NCBI RefSeq assembly: GCF_007828955.1
Contig: NZ_VIVR01000001.1
Coordinates: forward strand, 5,518,001-5,582,000
Direction of reading: 5' to 3'
Origin: Kitasatospora atroaurantiaca
Lineage (GTDB): Bacteria > Actinomycetota > Actinomycetes > Streptomycetales > Streptomycetaceae
Length of the DNA stretch: 64,000 bases
The notes beneath the pieces were generated by a model. The model was given only the letters and a program-made list of their open reading frames with translations, had not been told where the DNA came from and ran no database searches. Shown piece after piece: positions 1-13,288 of the stretch. A program made the position numbers and the translations under genes. Every line of letters begins with the position of its first letter. The first letter of the stretch is position 1.

Positions 1-231
1 GCACTGGTGAACGCCCCAGGGACGGTCGATGCCGGGTACCGTGGTGAGATCAAGGTGATCGTGGTCAATCTGGACCCGCGCGAGGGGGTCAGCTTCCGCC
101 GTGGGGACCGCATCGCCCAGCTGGTGATCCAGCAGGTCGAGAAGGCGCGTTTCCACGAGGTGGCCGAACTGCCCGGGTCGGCACGTGCCGCAGGCGGGTT
201 CGGGTCGACCGGCGGTCACGCCGCGGTTTAG
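1..231 (+). CDS. dut: dUTP diphosphatase, 3' part
   Basis: This is the C-terminal 76 residues of dUTPase, which hydrolyses dUTP to dUMP and pyrophosphate and so keeps uracil out of DNA. The frame is open from base 1, so the start lies outside the window. Three family motifs are visible: PGTVDAGYRGE (uracil-binding motif III), RGDRIAQLV (motif IV) and the glycine-rich C-terminal arm GGFGSTGG (motif V), which closes over the trimeric active site. The stop TAG is at 229-231. A DUF3710 gene follows on the same strand, as is common in streptomycetes. Confidence 0.9.
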   Translation, partial: ALVNAPGTVDAGYRGEIKVIVVNLDPREGVSFRRGDRIAQLVIQQVEKARFHEVAELPGSARAAGGFGSTGGHAAV

Positions 232-299
232 CATTCCCGCGGCCTCGCAGTAGCCGAGCAGGTATTCGCTTCGGTCTTGGACCGGGAAGGACAGTGACC

Positions 300-1097
300 G
301 TGTTCCGTCGTCGCCAGAAGAGCGAGGACGCTGTCGAGCAGCTCGCCGACGACGCCATCAGCGCCGACGAGACGGCCGATGACGTCGAAGGTTCCGCCGA
401 CTCCGAGAGCGAGAACGTGACTGAGCAGGACCCGGCGGACCGGGTCGGCCTGCCGCCGGCTCCGCGTCCGGACGGCCCGTGGGACATCTCCGAGCTGGAG
501 AATCCGGAGGACGGCCGGGTGGACCTCGGCGGCCTCCTGGTCCCCGGCGTGGAGGGCATGGAGCTGCGCGTCGAGGTGGCCGGCGACGCGATCGTGGCCG
601 CAACCCTGGTCCTCGGTAACAGTGCGATCCAGCTCCAGGCCTTTGCCGCCCCCAAGTCCGAGGGCATCTGGGGCGAGGTCCGCGAGGAGATCGCCAACGG
701 CATCACCCAGCAGGGCGGCCTGGTCGAGGAGGAGGAGGGCCCGCTGGGCTGGCACCTCCGGGCTCAGGTGCCGGTGCAGCTGCCGGACGGGACGCAGGGC
801 GTCCAGCTCGTCCGCTTCGTGGGCTGTGACGGCCCGCGCTGGTTCCTGCGCGGCGTGATCTCCGGCCAGGCTGCCGTGCAGCCCGAGATGGCCGGGGTCC
901 TTGAGCAGGTCTTCCAGCAGACCGTGGTCGTCCGCGGCGAGACGCCGATGGCGCCTCGCGACCCGATCGTCCTCAAGCTCCCCGAGGACGCCCAGATGGT
1001 CGCTGACGGCGGCGCGGGCGAGGGTGACGGCACCCGCTTCGGCGGCGCTTCGCTCGACCCGTTCGCACGCGGCCCGGAGATCACCGAGGTCCGCTGA
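300..1097 (+). CDS. DUF3710 family protein
   Basis: This is a conserved actinobacterial protein of about 265 aa with no established function. The N-terminal 55 residues are highly acidic and probably disordered; the DGPWD segment that follows is typical of DUF3710 proteins. No signal peptide or membrane segment is seen, so it should be cytosolic. Two GTG starts compete, at 294 and 300. The GGAAGG motif at 285-290 lies 3 bases from the first and 9 from the second, which favours 300 and a protein beginning MFRRRQ. It lies 68 bases after dut and ends before a strong terminator, so the two are probably cotranscribed. Confidence 0.8.
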   Translation: MFRRRQKSEDAVEQLADDAISADETADDVEGSADSESENVTEQDPADRVGLPPAPRPDGPWDISELENPEDGRVDLGGLLVPGVEGMELRVEVAGDAIVAATLVLGNSAIQLQAFAAPKSEGIWGEVREEIANGITQQGGLVEEEEGPLGWHLRAQVPVQLPDGTQGVQLVRFVGCDGPRWFLRGVISGQAAVQPEMAGVLEQVFQQTVVVRGETPMAPRDPIVLKLPEDAQMVADGGAGEGDGTRFGGASLDPFARGPEITEVR

Positions 1098-1107
1098 GCA
1101 AACGCTG

Positions 1108-1141
1108 ATCGCCTCCGCCCGGAGTGCCGGGCGGAGGCGAT
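1108..1141 (+). terminator. Terminator after the dut/DUF3710 unit
   Basis: Perfect inverted repeat with 15-base arms (1108-1122 and 1127-1141) around an AGTG loop, beginning 10 bases after the DUF3710 stop codon and followed by TTGCTTG. It insulates the upstream genes from the rRNA promoter region. Confidence 0.8.
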
Positions 1142-1224
1142 TTGCTTGTGGGGCGCCGGTCCCCGTACAGTTCCGGAGTCGCACCGCGAGGGGCGAAGAA
1201 AAGCGGGTCTGGTGAGTGAAACTC

Positions 1225-1262
1225 CGGAAAACGGAGCGGAAATCGTCTGATAAGCTTGAAAC
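1225..1262 (+). promoter_or_regulatory. Candidate rRNA operon promoter
   Basis: The stretch around TCTGATAAGCTTG (TAAGCT at 1251-1256 fits the TAnnnT -10 pattern) resembles the -10 region of known Streptomyces rrn promoters, and a GAAACAC segment follows as in those leaders. A good -35 hexamer is not evident. Streptomyces rrn operons usually carry several promoters; I can point to only this one with moderate support. Confidence 0.4.
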
Positions 1263-1509
1263 ACGAAAGAACGAAGCGCCCGGAGAGACACGAGAGTGTT
1301 TTGAAGGAAGTGTCCGTTCCTTGAGAACTCAACAGCGTGCCAAAAGTCAACGCCAGATATGTTGACATCCCCGGCCTGGACCGTTCGGTCCGGGTTGGAG
1401 ATTCCTTTTGAAGTAAAAACACAGCGAGGACGCAGTGCGCGGGATCACCCTATTCCGGTGGTTGCCGTGCCGCTCAACGCGAGTGTCTCACCCGATTACG
1501 GGTAAACAT
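1263..1509 (+). other. rRNA leader with 16S processing stem
   Basis: This is the pre-rRNA leader. It contains the actinobacterial leader motif CTTGAGAACTCAACAGCGTG. Bases 1334-1352 are almost perfectly complementary to 3090-3109 after the 16S gene (two 8-bp blocks around a small internal loop), forming the RNase III processing stem of the 16S precursor. A small hairpin follows near 1377-1396. No protein gene is seen here. Confidence 0.7.
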
Positions 1510-3309
<1,800 letters not shown>

Positions 3310-3310
3310 G

Positions 3311-6431
<3,121 letters not shown>

Positions 6432-6511
6432 GTTGCTCGCGTCCACTGTGTTGTTCTGAAACAACGACCCCACACCAGGTCACGGTGTGGTGCGGTCAAC
6501 GGTTTCATAGT

Positions 6512-6630
6512 GTTTCGGTGGTCATAGCGTGAGGGAAACGCCCGGTTACATTCCGAACCCGGAAGCTAAGCCTCGTAGCGCCGATGGTACTGCAGGGGGG
6601 ACCCTGTGGGAGAGTAGGACGCCGCCGAAC
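6512..6630 (+). rRNA. rrf: 5S ribosomal RNA
   Basis: About 119 bases beginning GTTTCGGTGGTCATAGCGT and ending ACGCCGCCGAAC, with the conserved CCGAACCCGGAAGCTAAG segment. The 5' and 3' ends (GTTTCGG and CCGAAC) pair to form helix I. Last gene of the operon, about 80 bases after 23S. Confidence 0.96.
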
Positions 6631-6640
6631 AATCATTTAC

Positions 6641-6676
6641 AGAAAGCCCCCTCCCGGGAACGGGAGGGGGCTTTCT
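6641..6676 (+). terminator. rRNA operon terminator
   Basis: Perfect 16-bp inverted repeat (6641-6656 and 6661-6676) with a GGAA loop, 10 bases after 5S. No long U tract follows, as is usual for actinobacterial terminators. Confidence 0.9.
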
Positions 6677-6725
6677 GCATTTCCCGAGCCGGCCATGAGG
6701 CCGGCCCGCGCCCCCCACCCCCGCC

Positions 6726-7178
6726 CTACAGGGCGAGCTTGAATCCCAGATGTGACGCCACGAACCCGAGCCGCTCGTAGAAGCGGTGCGCGTCCGTCCG
6801 GGTGGCATCCGACGTCAGCTGGACCAGGTTGGCGCCGAGTGTGCGTGAGGTGTCGATGGCCCACTCGATGAGTTCGGTCCCGAGGCCGCTGCCCCGCTCC
6901 GTGGCGTCGATGCGTACGGCCTCGATGATGGTCCGGGTGGAGCCGCGGCGGGAGAGCCCGGGAATGAGGCTCAGCTGAAGGGTGCCGACCGTCCGGCCCT
7001 CCCGTACGGCCACCACCAGGTGCTGGTGCGGGTCGGCGGCCAGACGGGCGAAGGCCTGCTCGTAGGGCGTGAGGTCGTCCGGGGACTCGCGCTTCGCGCC
7101 GATGGGGTCGTCGGCCAGCATCGCGACGATGGCGGGGAGGTCGGCAAGGACGACGGGACGGATCGTGAGGTCGCTCAT
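6726..7178 (-). CDS. GNAT family N-acetyltransferase
   Basis: A 150-aa single-domain acetyltransferase of the Gcn5-related fold, moving an acetyl group from acetyl-CoA to an unknown amine. The acetyl-CoA binding motif A is visible as RGSGLGTELIEWAI near residues 95-108, and the C-terminal RFYERLGF segment is typical of motif B. It is cytosolic, without a signal peptide. The start ATG at 7178 opens directly on the domain. The gene runs toward the rRNA terminator and ends 50 bases from it, and lies 43 bases from the VOC gene on the same strand, so the two may be cotranscribed. Substrate unknown. Confidence 0.8.
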   Translation of the reverse strand: MSDLTIRPVVLADLPAIVAMLADDPIGAKRESPDDLTPYEQAFARLAADPHQHLVVAVREGRTVGTLQLSLIPGLSRRGSTRTIIEAVRIDATERGSGLGTELIEWAIDTSRTLGANLVQLTSDATRTDAHRFYERLGFVASHLGFKLAL

Positions 7179-7221
7179 GGTCGGACCCTACGTCAGCTGC
7201 CCGCCGGCCTCCGACGGGGTG

Positions 7222-8016
7222 TCACTCACCCGGGGCGGCACTGGTGATGACGGCGAAGACCGCTCCGTGCGGGTCCGTGAGCTGCGCGAACCGGCCGACG
7301 CCGTGGACCTCCGTGGCGGGAGCCCGTACCGCGCCGCCCAGCCGCTGGGCCTCGGCGACGGCAGCGTCGGTGTCCGGCACCTCGAAGTACGGGAGCCAGT
7401 GCGAGCTGACGCCCGCCGCGGTCTGTTCGGGGAGCAGCTGCAGGATGCCGCCCTGGCCGTCGTCGGTGCCGCCGCCGGCCGGGGTGAGCACCGTGTAGGT
7501 AGCCGTGTCGCCGAACGGGACGTCCTGCTCCTGCCAGCCGAGGACGGCCCGGTAGAAGGCCTTCGCGGCGGCGGGGTCGGAGCTGTAGAGCTCCGTCCAG
7601 CACAGCGTGCCGGGGGAGGTGACGGCGTCGAGGCCGACCGTGTCGCCGGGCTGCCAGACGGCGAACTCGGCGCCGGTCGGGTCGGTGAACCCGGCCATCC
7701 GGCCGTTGGTGAACACGTCGAAGGGGGCGGCGCGGACCGTGCCGCCGGAGTCCTGCACCAGAGCGGCGGTGGCGTCGGCGTCGGGGGTGGTGAAGTAGAG
7801 GGTCCACGCGGGTTCGGCGCCCTCCTCCGTCAGGGGGCCGAGTGCCGCGACCGTCCGGCCGTCCTTCTGGAAGAAGCCGTAACCGCCGGCCTGCGGTCCC
7901 GCCGAGGTGAAGGTCCAGCCGAAGAGTGCGGTGTAGAAGGCCTCGGCGGCTTCGGTGTCAGGGCTTCCGAGGTCGAGCCAGTTGGGAGAGCCGGGGACGA
8001 AATCGGTGGTGAGCAC
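7222..8016 (-). CDS. Two-domain VOC family protein
   Basis: A 264-aa protein of two tandem vicinal-oxygen-chelate (glyoxalase/bleomycin-resistance/dioxygenase) modules. The repeats are obvious: DTEAAEAFYTALFGW in the first half and DPAAAKAFYRAVLGW in the second. Each half has the expected PxGAxFAVxQ-like ending. Such proteins bind metal or small hydrophobic ligands; the substrate cannot be told from sequence. I chose the GTG at 8016 because AAGGAG stands 9 bases upstream and the domain begins directly after it; a longer frame upstream has no family character. It is divergent from the helicase gene. Confidence 0.8.
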   Translation of the reverse strand: MLTTDFVPGSPNWLDLGSPDTEAAEAFYTALFGWTFTSAGPQAGGYGFFQKDGRTVAALGPLTEEGAEPAWTLYFTTPDADATAALVQDSGGTVRAAPFDVFTNGRMAGFTDPTGAEFAVWQPGDTVGLDAVTSPGTLCWTELYSSDPAAAKAFYRAVLGWQEQDVPFGDTATYTVLTPAGGGTDDGQGGILQLLPEQTAAGVSSHWLPYFEVPDTDAAVAEAQRLGGAVRAPATEVHGVGRFAQLTDPHGAVFAVITSAAPGE

Positions 8017-8174
8017 GGTGCACTGCTCCTTCGGCGGACCCGTCCTCGCGGATGGGCGTGATGAGTGCCCCCTGTGGCATCCTCGGCCCTGAGCAGCCCG
8101 GCGGCCACCCCGCGATGTCAGTGCGGGGAGGTACGGTGCGTAGCGGACGGTCACCGGCACCGAGAGGGGGGCTT

Positions 8175-10484
8175 GTGGGCATGCAGCAACGACAGGCCCG
8201 GCAACAGCCCGAGCAGGCTCCGAAACAGGCCCAGCAACAGGCCCAGCAACAGGCCCGGCAGCAGCCCCAGCAGCCCCCGCAGCAGCGCCAGCTCGCCCAG
8301 GTGGACGGTGTGCTGGAGCGGATCACCTACGCCAACGAGGAGACCGGCTACACGGTGGCCCGGGTCGACACCGGCCGCGGTGCGAACGACCTGCTGACGG
8401 TCGTCGGGGCACTGCTCGGCGCGCAGCCCGGGGAGTCGCTGCGGCTGCACGGGCGATGGGGCTCGCATCCGCAGTACGGCAAGCAGTTCATGGTGGAGAA
8501 CTACACGACCGTGCTGCCGGCGACGGTCCAGGGCATCCAGCGGTATCTCGGCTCGGGGCTGATCAAGGGGATCGGGCCGCGATTCGCCGAGCGGATCGTG
8601 GAGAGGTTCGGCGTCGACACCCTGGACGTGATCGAGCAGGACCCGAAGCGCCTGATCGAGGTGCCGGGGCTCGGGCCGAAGCGTACGAAGATGATCGCCG
8701 CGGCCTGGGAGGAGCAGAAGGCCATCAAGGAGGTGATGGTCTTTCTGCAGGGTGTGGGGGTCTCCACCTCCCTCGCGGTGCGGATCTTCAAGAAGTACGG
8801 GGACGGCTCCATCGGTGTGGTGCGGAACGAGCCGTACCGGCTGGCGTCCGACGTCTGGGGCATCGGCTTTCTGACGGCAGACAAGATCGCCCAGTCGGTC
8901 GGCATCCCCCATGACAGCCCGGAGCGCGTCAAGGCGGGCCTGCAGTACGCGCTCTCGCAGAGCAGCGACCAGGGCCACTGCTACCTGCCGGAGGAGCGGC
9001 TGATCGCGGACGGGGTGAAGCTCCTTCAGGTGGATGTCGGCCTGGTGATCGACTGTCTGGCCGAGCTGGTCGCCGAGGAGGGCGTGGTCCGCGAGAGCGT
9101 GCCCGGGGAGGCGGGTGAGCCGGTCTCGGCGGTGTACCTGGTGCCGTTCCACCGGGCGGAGATCTCCCTCGCCAACCAGCTGCTGCGTCTGCTCCGCGCC
9201 GACACCGACCGCATGCCGGGTTTCGCAGCCGTCGACTGGGAGGCCGCGCTGGCCTGGCTGGCGAAGCGTACGGGGGCGGAACTCGCGCCGGAGCAGCGCG
9301 ACTCCGTGAAGCTGGCGCTGACCGAGAAGGTCGCGGTGCTGACGGGCGGGCCCGGCTGCGGCAAGTCGTTCACGGTGAAGTCGATCGTGACGCTCGCGCT
9401 GGCGAAGAAGGCGAAGGTGGTGCTGGCGGCACCCACCGGCCGGGCTGCGAAGCGGCTGTCGGAGCTGACGGGCGTCGAGGCGTCGACGGTGCACCGGCTG
9501 CTGGAGCTGCGGCCCGGCGGCGAGGCGGCGTACGACCGCGACCGGCCGCTGGAGGCGGACCTGGTGGTGGTGGACGAGGCATCGATGCTCGATCTGATCC
9601 TGGCGAACAAGCTGGTGAAGGCGGTTGCACCGGGCGCCCACCTGCTGTTCGTGGGGGATGTCGACCAGCTCCCCTCGGTCGGGGCCGGTGAAGTGCTGAG
9701 GGACATGCTGGCGGCGACCGGCCCGATCCCGTCCGTCCGGCTCACCAGGATCTTCCGGCAGGCCCAGCAGTCCGGGGTGGTGACCAACGCGCACCGGATC
9801 AACGAGGGGCTGCCGCCTGTCACGGACGGGCTGCCGGACTTCTTCCTGTTCGCGGAGGAGGACTCGGAGAAGGCAGCGGGGCTGACGGTGGACGTGGTGG
9901 CCCGGCGGATCCCGCAGAAGTTCGGGCTGAACCCCCGCCGGGACGTCCAGGTGCTGGCCCCGATGCACCGGGGGCCGGCCGGTGCGGGGAATCTCAACAC
10001 GCTGCTGCAGGCGGCGGTGACGCCGGGCCGCGAGGGCCTGCCCGAGCGCAGGTTCGGCGGCCGGACCTTCCGGGTGGGGGACAAGGTCACCCAGATCCGG
10101 AACAACTACGAGAAGGGGCAGAACGGGGTCTTCAACGGCACGGTCGGCGTGGTGACGTCGCTCAGCGTGGAGGACCAGCGGCTGATCGTGCTCACCGACG
10201 AGGACGAGGAGGTCGGCTACGACTTCGACGAGCTCGACGAGCTTGCGCACGCGTATGCGGTGACCATCCACCGATCGCAGGGAAGTGAGTACCCGGCGGT
10301 GGTGATTCCCGTCACCACCTCCGCGTGGACGATGCTGCAGCGGAACCTGCTCTACACCGCCGTGACCCGGGCGAAGAAACTGGTCGTGCTGGTCGGGTCA
10401 CGCAGAGCGATCGGACAGGCGGTCAGGGCCGTCAGTGCAGGTAGGAGGCACTCTGCGCTGGATCATCGGCTGGCAACTGGATGA
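8175..10484 (+). CDS. recD2: RecD2-like ATP-dependent DNA helicase
   Basis: A 769-aa superfamily 1B helicase of the RecD2 type, which unwinds DNA 5' to 3' and, unlike RecD of RecBCD, acts alone. Order of parts: a glutamine-rich tail (residues 3-40), an OB-like N-terminal domain, helix-hairpin-helix motifs (GLIKGIGPRFAERIV, VPGLGPKRTKMI), Walker A GGPGCGKS (391-398), Walker B VVVDEAS (DEA near 467-469), GDVDQLPSVG (motif III) and the C-terminal VTIHRSQGSEYP near 696. No RecB or RecC gene is adjacent. The start is GTG at 8175 (a GAGGGGG tract just upstream) or ATG at 8181. A perfect 16-bp palindrome (10477-10492) spans the stop codon. Confidence 0.87.
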   Translation: MGMQQRQARQQPEQAPKQAQQQAQQQARQQPQQPPQQRQLAQVDGVLERITYANEETGYTVARVDTGRGANDLLTVVGALLGAQPGESLRLHGRWGSHPQYGKQFMVENYTTVLPATVQGIQRYLGSGLIKGIGPRFAERIVERFGVDTLDVIEQDPKRLIEVPGLGPKRTKMIAAAWEEQKAIKEVMVFLQGVGVSTSLAVRIFKKYGDGSIGVVRNEPYRLASDVWGIGFLTADKIAQSVGIPHDSPERVKAGLQYALSQSSDQGHCYLPEERLIADGVKLLQVDVGLVIDCLAELVAEEGVVRESVPGEAGEPVSAVYLVPFHRAEISLANQLLRLLRADTDRMPGFAAVDWEAALAWLAKRTGAELAPEQRDSVKLALTEKVAVLTGGPGCGKSFTVKSIVTLALAKKAKVVLAAPTGRAAKRLSELTGVEASTVHRLLELRPGGEAAYDRDRPLEADLVVVDEASMLDLILANKLVKAVAPGAHLLFVGDVDQLPSVGAGEVLRDMLAATGPIPSVRLTRIFRQAQQSGVVTNAHRINEGLPPVTDGLPDFFLFAEEDSEKAAGLTVDVVARRIPQKFGLNPRRDVQVLAPMHRGPAGAGNLNTLLQAAVTPGREGLPERRFGGRTFRVGDKVTQIRNNYEKGQNGVFNGTVGVVTSLSVEDQRLIVLTDEDEEVGYDFDELDELAHAYAVTIHRSQGSEYPAVVIPVTTSAWTMLQRNLLYTAVTRAKKLVVLVGSRRAIGQAVRAVSAGRRHSALDHRLATG
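8181..8292 (+). repeat. CAG/CAA-rich low-complexity tract in the helicase N-terminus
   Basis: Short imperfect repeats of CAGCAACAGGCC type encode a run dominated by glutamine with alanine and proline. The tract precedes the conserved helicase domains and is probably a disordered tail. Confidence 0.7.
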
Positions 10485-10710
10485 TCATCCAGGGCTGCTG
10501 CCGTGGACTAGGTTGTCTTGACGTGAAGAGATTTAGGGCGGAGCCTGGTCTGGTGCCGATCTTGTCCGGTTCGTACCGGCTGCGGCGACAGCTTTTGTAG
10601 GGCGGGGCCCTTTTCGGCCCACCCCGGGTGCGCGGCTGTCCCCCGGATGGGGGATCGTAGAAACAGTCAGGGCACCTTGGAAGAGGATTCATTTCGTCGG
10701 TGAGGAAGAC

Positions 10711-12000
10711 GTGAGCGACAAATCGGTAGTACTGCGGTACCAGGACGGCGAGTACGAGTACCCCGTCGTCGAGAGCACTGCGGGCAACGCCGGCTTCGAC
10801 ATCTCGAAGCTGCTTCCGCAGACCGGCCTGGTCACCCTGGACAACGGCTTCGGCAACACCGCCGCGTACAAGTCCGCGATCACCTTCGTGGACGGTGACA
10901 ACGGCATCCTGCGCTACCGCGGCTACCCGATCGAGCAGCTGGCCGAGCAGGGCAGCTTCATCGAGACCGCGTACCTCCTGATCAACGGCGAGCTGCCGAC
11001 CACCGATCAGCTGGCGGCGTTCAACGCCGAGATCACCCAGCACACGCTGCTGCACGAGGACGTCAAGCGCTTCTACCAGGGCTTCCCGCGTGACGCGCAC
11101 CCGATGGCGATGCTGTCCTCGGTGGTGGGCGCGCTGTCCACCTTCTACCAGGACAGCCACAACCCCTTCGACGCCGGCCAGCGCCACCTGTCGACGGTGC
11201 GCCTGCTCGCCAAGCTGCCGACGATCGCCGCGTACGCGTACAAGAAGTCCGTCGGCCAGCCGTTCGTCTACCCGCGCAACGACCTGAGCTACGTCGAGAA
11301 CTTCCTCCGGATGACCTTCGCGGTGCCCGCCGAGGACTACGAGATCAACCCGGTCGTCGTCAACGCGCTGGACAAGCTGCTGATCCTGCACGCGGACCAC
11401 GAGCAGAACTGCTCGACCTCCACCGTCCGTCTGGTGGGTTCCAGCCACGCGAACCAGTTCGCCTCGATCTCGGCCGGCATCTCGGCGCTCTGGGGCCCGC
11501 TGCACGGCGGCGCCAACCAGGCCGTCCTGGAGATGCTGGAGCAGATCCAGAAGGACGGCGGCGACGTCGACTCCTTCATCCGCAAGGTGAAGAACCGCGA
11601 GGACGGCGTGAAGCTCATGGGCTTCGGTCACCGCGTGTACAAGGCCTTCGACCCGCGCGCCGCGCAGGTCAAGCTCCTGGCGCACGAGGTCCTCGGCCAG
11701 CTCGGCAAGTCCGACGAGCTGCTGGACATCGCGCTCAAGCTGGAGGAGCACGCGCTGAGCGACGACTTCTTCATCTCGCGCAAGCTCTACCCGAACGTGG
11801 ACTTCTACACCGGCCTGATCTACCGCGCCATGGGCTTCCCGACCAGCATGTTCACCGTGCTGTTCGCGCTCGGCCGGCTGCCGGGGTGGATCGCCCACTG
11901 GCACGAGATGATCAACGACCCGACGAGCCGCATCGGCCGTCCGCGTCAGATCTACACGGGCACCGCGATCCGCGACTACGTCGCCCTCGGCGACCGCTGA
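10711..12000 (+). CDS. gltA: Citrate synthase
   Basis: A 429-aa type II (hexameric class) citrate synthase that condenses oxaloacetate and acetyl-CoA at the entry of the TCA cycle. The active-site signature GFGHRVYK is present near residue 305, together with the substrate histidine region LHGGANQAVLEML and the upstream HADHEQNCSTSTVR. Length is normal. Translation starts at GTG 10711, with GAGGAA about 5 bases upstream. It is a single-gene unit: the upstream gap of 226 bases must hold its promoter, which I could not define, and a strong hairpin follows. Confidence 0.96.
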   Translation: MSDKSVVLRYQDGEYEYPVVESTAGNAGFDISKLLPQTGLVTLDNGFGNTAAYKSAITFVDGDNGILRYRGYPIEQLAEQGSFIETAYLLINGELPTTDQLAAFNAEITQHTLLHEDVKRFYQGFPRDAHPMAMLSSVVGALSTFYQDSHNPFDAGQRHLSTVRLLAKLPTIAAYAYKKSVGQPFVYPRNDLSYVENFLRMTFAVPAEDYEINPVVVNALDKLLILHADHEQNCSTSTVRLVGSSHANQFASISAGISALWGPLHGGANQAVLEMLEQIQKDGGDVDSFIRKVKNREDGVKLMGFGHRVYKAFDPRAAQVKLLAHEVLGQLGKSDELLDIALKLEEHALSDDFFISRKLYPNVDFYTGLIYRAMGFPTSMFTVLFALGRLPGWIAHWHEMINDPTSRIGRPRQIYTGTAIRDYVALGDR

Positions 12001-12037
12001 CACCTCGCTGACACGTCCCGACGTCTCCACGTCTCGA

Positions 12038-12081
12038 CGCGAAAGGGCCCGACTGCTGACCAGCAGTCGGGCCCTTTCGCG
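12038..12081 (+). terminator. Terminator of the citrate synthase gene
   Basis: Perfect inverted repeat with arms of about 21 bases (12038-12058 and 12061-12081) and a minimal loop, 37 bases after the stop codon. Confidence 0.85.
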
Positions 12082-12539
12082 TCCCCTCGGGAGGGGAGAA
12101 GAAGCGGCGCACGACGCCCGAGGGCGGCCTGGCCGGGAACGGCCGCTCAAAGCGTTCCGACCCGCCGCCCCCGGCGTCGTGCGCGAAGGCCGCCGAACCG
12201 ACTCGGCAGCCGTCCCGGGGCCCGCCGGAGCCCCGTCGTCGGCAGTGGTGGTCGTGCGGTGACGTGATGCCGTTCTCCACGCCGCCGCCCACCGAAAGCT
12301 GCCGCACTACAAAAGGTAAGACGTATCCGGGGGCGCAAAGTTACGCCCGGGGGGTGTGAGTTGGCTCTCTCCACGCTCCGTGTGCGCCTGGTGCCTCGCC
12401 CATATCACACGATGTGCCGAGCGCGACGTCACCCTCCCCGCAGTCATGGCGACCCAGCGTGATAGGAATCGTCTCATTCCGGCACGGACCGCCCGCACCC
12501 TCAGCAGCGCGGCGGCGGGGCAGGGGAGGGAGTGCGCAG
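12082..12539. other. Gene-free gap before the SDR gene
   Basis: About 458 bases between the citrate synthase terminator and the SDR gene. I see no convincing gene, RNA or repeat. It presumably holds the SDR promoter; a locally AT-richer patch (ACAAAAGGTAAGACGTAT) lies near 12310-12327. Open frames crossing it lack ribosome sites and family features. Confidence 0.5.
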
Positions 12540-13259
12540 ATGGCCAGGAACGTGGTAGTCACCGGCGGTGGCACCGGCATCGGGTACGAGGTGGCCCGTC
12601 GGTTCGCCGAGGCGGGGGAGCAAGTCGTCATCGTCGGTCGCCGGCGGGCGGTGCTGGAGCGGGCCGCCGCCGACCTGGGCGCCAACGTCAGGCCGCTGGT
12701 CTGCGACCTGGCCGATCCCGACGCCGTCGAGGCCGCGCTGGCCGAACTGCCCGCCGAGATCGACGTCCTGGTCAACAACGCGGGCAGCCGCGAGACCGTG
12801 ATCGGCGCCGGGCCGCACGCCGTGCTGGCGCGCTGGCGGGGGGACTTCGAGCGCAATGTGCTGACGGTCGTGCTGCTCACCGAGTCGATCCGGGACCGGC
12901 TCACCCAGGGCACCGGCCGGGTGGTCACCGTCAGCTCGATCGCGGCCCTGCGCGGTGCCGGTTCGTACGGCGCTGCCAAGGCCTCGCTGCACGCCTGGAA
13001 CCACTTCCTGGCCGCGCAGCTCGGTGCCTCCGGCATCACCGCGAACATCGTCGCCCCGGGCACCGTGTCGGGCACCGAGTTCTTCGGGCCGCGGCTGGAC
13101 GAGGCCGAGGTGTCGCGACGTGCGGCCCGGACGCTGCTCGGCCGGATCGGCGAGTCGGGTGAGGTCGCGGCGGCGGTCTACTTCCTGGCCTCGCCCGAGG
13201 CGGGCTTCATCACCGGCGAGATCCTGCACTGCAACGGCGGTGAGCTCCTGGGGCGCTGA
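12540..13259 (+). CDS. SDR family oxidoreductase
   Basis: A 239-aa classical short-chain dehydrogenase/reductase with a Rossmann fold. The NAD(P) motif GGGTGIG is at residues 9-15, the structural NNAG near 79-82, the catalytic Ser in VSSIAA, and the YGAAK catalytic Tyr-Lys pair. The Arg at the end of strand beta 2 (VGRRR) suggests NADP preference. The C-terminal FITGEILHCNGGE is typical of the family and resembles acyl-carrier-protein-type reductases. ATG at 12540 follows GGGGAGGG. The physiological substrate is unknown. It converges on the copper ATPase, separated by a hairpin. Confidence 0.85.
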   Translation: MARNVVVTGGGTGIGYEVARRFAEAGEQVVIVGRRRAVLERAAADLGANVRPLVCDLADPDAVEAALAELPAEIDVLVNNAGSRETVIGAGPHAVLARWRGDFERNVLTVVLLTESIRDRLTQGTGRVVTVSSIAALRGAGSYGAAKASLHAWNHFLAAQLGASGITANIVAPGTVSGTEFFGPRLDEAEVSRRAARTLLGRIGESGEVAAAVYFLASPEAGFITGEILHCNGGELLGR

Positions 13260-13280
13260 CGCACCCGCAGGAGCTCACCG
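13238..13280. terminator. Bidirectional hairpin between SDR and copper ATPase genes
   Basis: Perfect 13-bp inverted repeat (13238-13250 and 13268-13280) that spans the SDR stop codon and ends 8 bases before the stop of the convergent copper ATPase gene, so it may end both transcripts. Confidence 0.6.
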
Positions 13281-13288
13281 ACTCCGGC

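Noticed and set aside
10477..10492. Palindrome CTGGATGATCATCCAG as an operator
   Set aside because: It overlaps the helicase stop codon and is too short and poorly placed to assign; it could be chance or a weak terminator.
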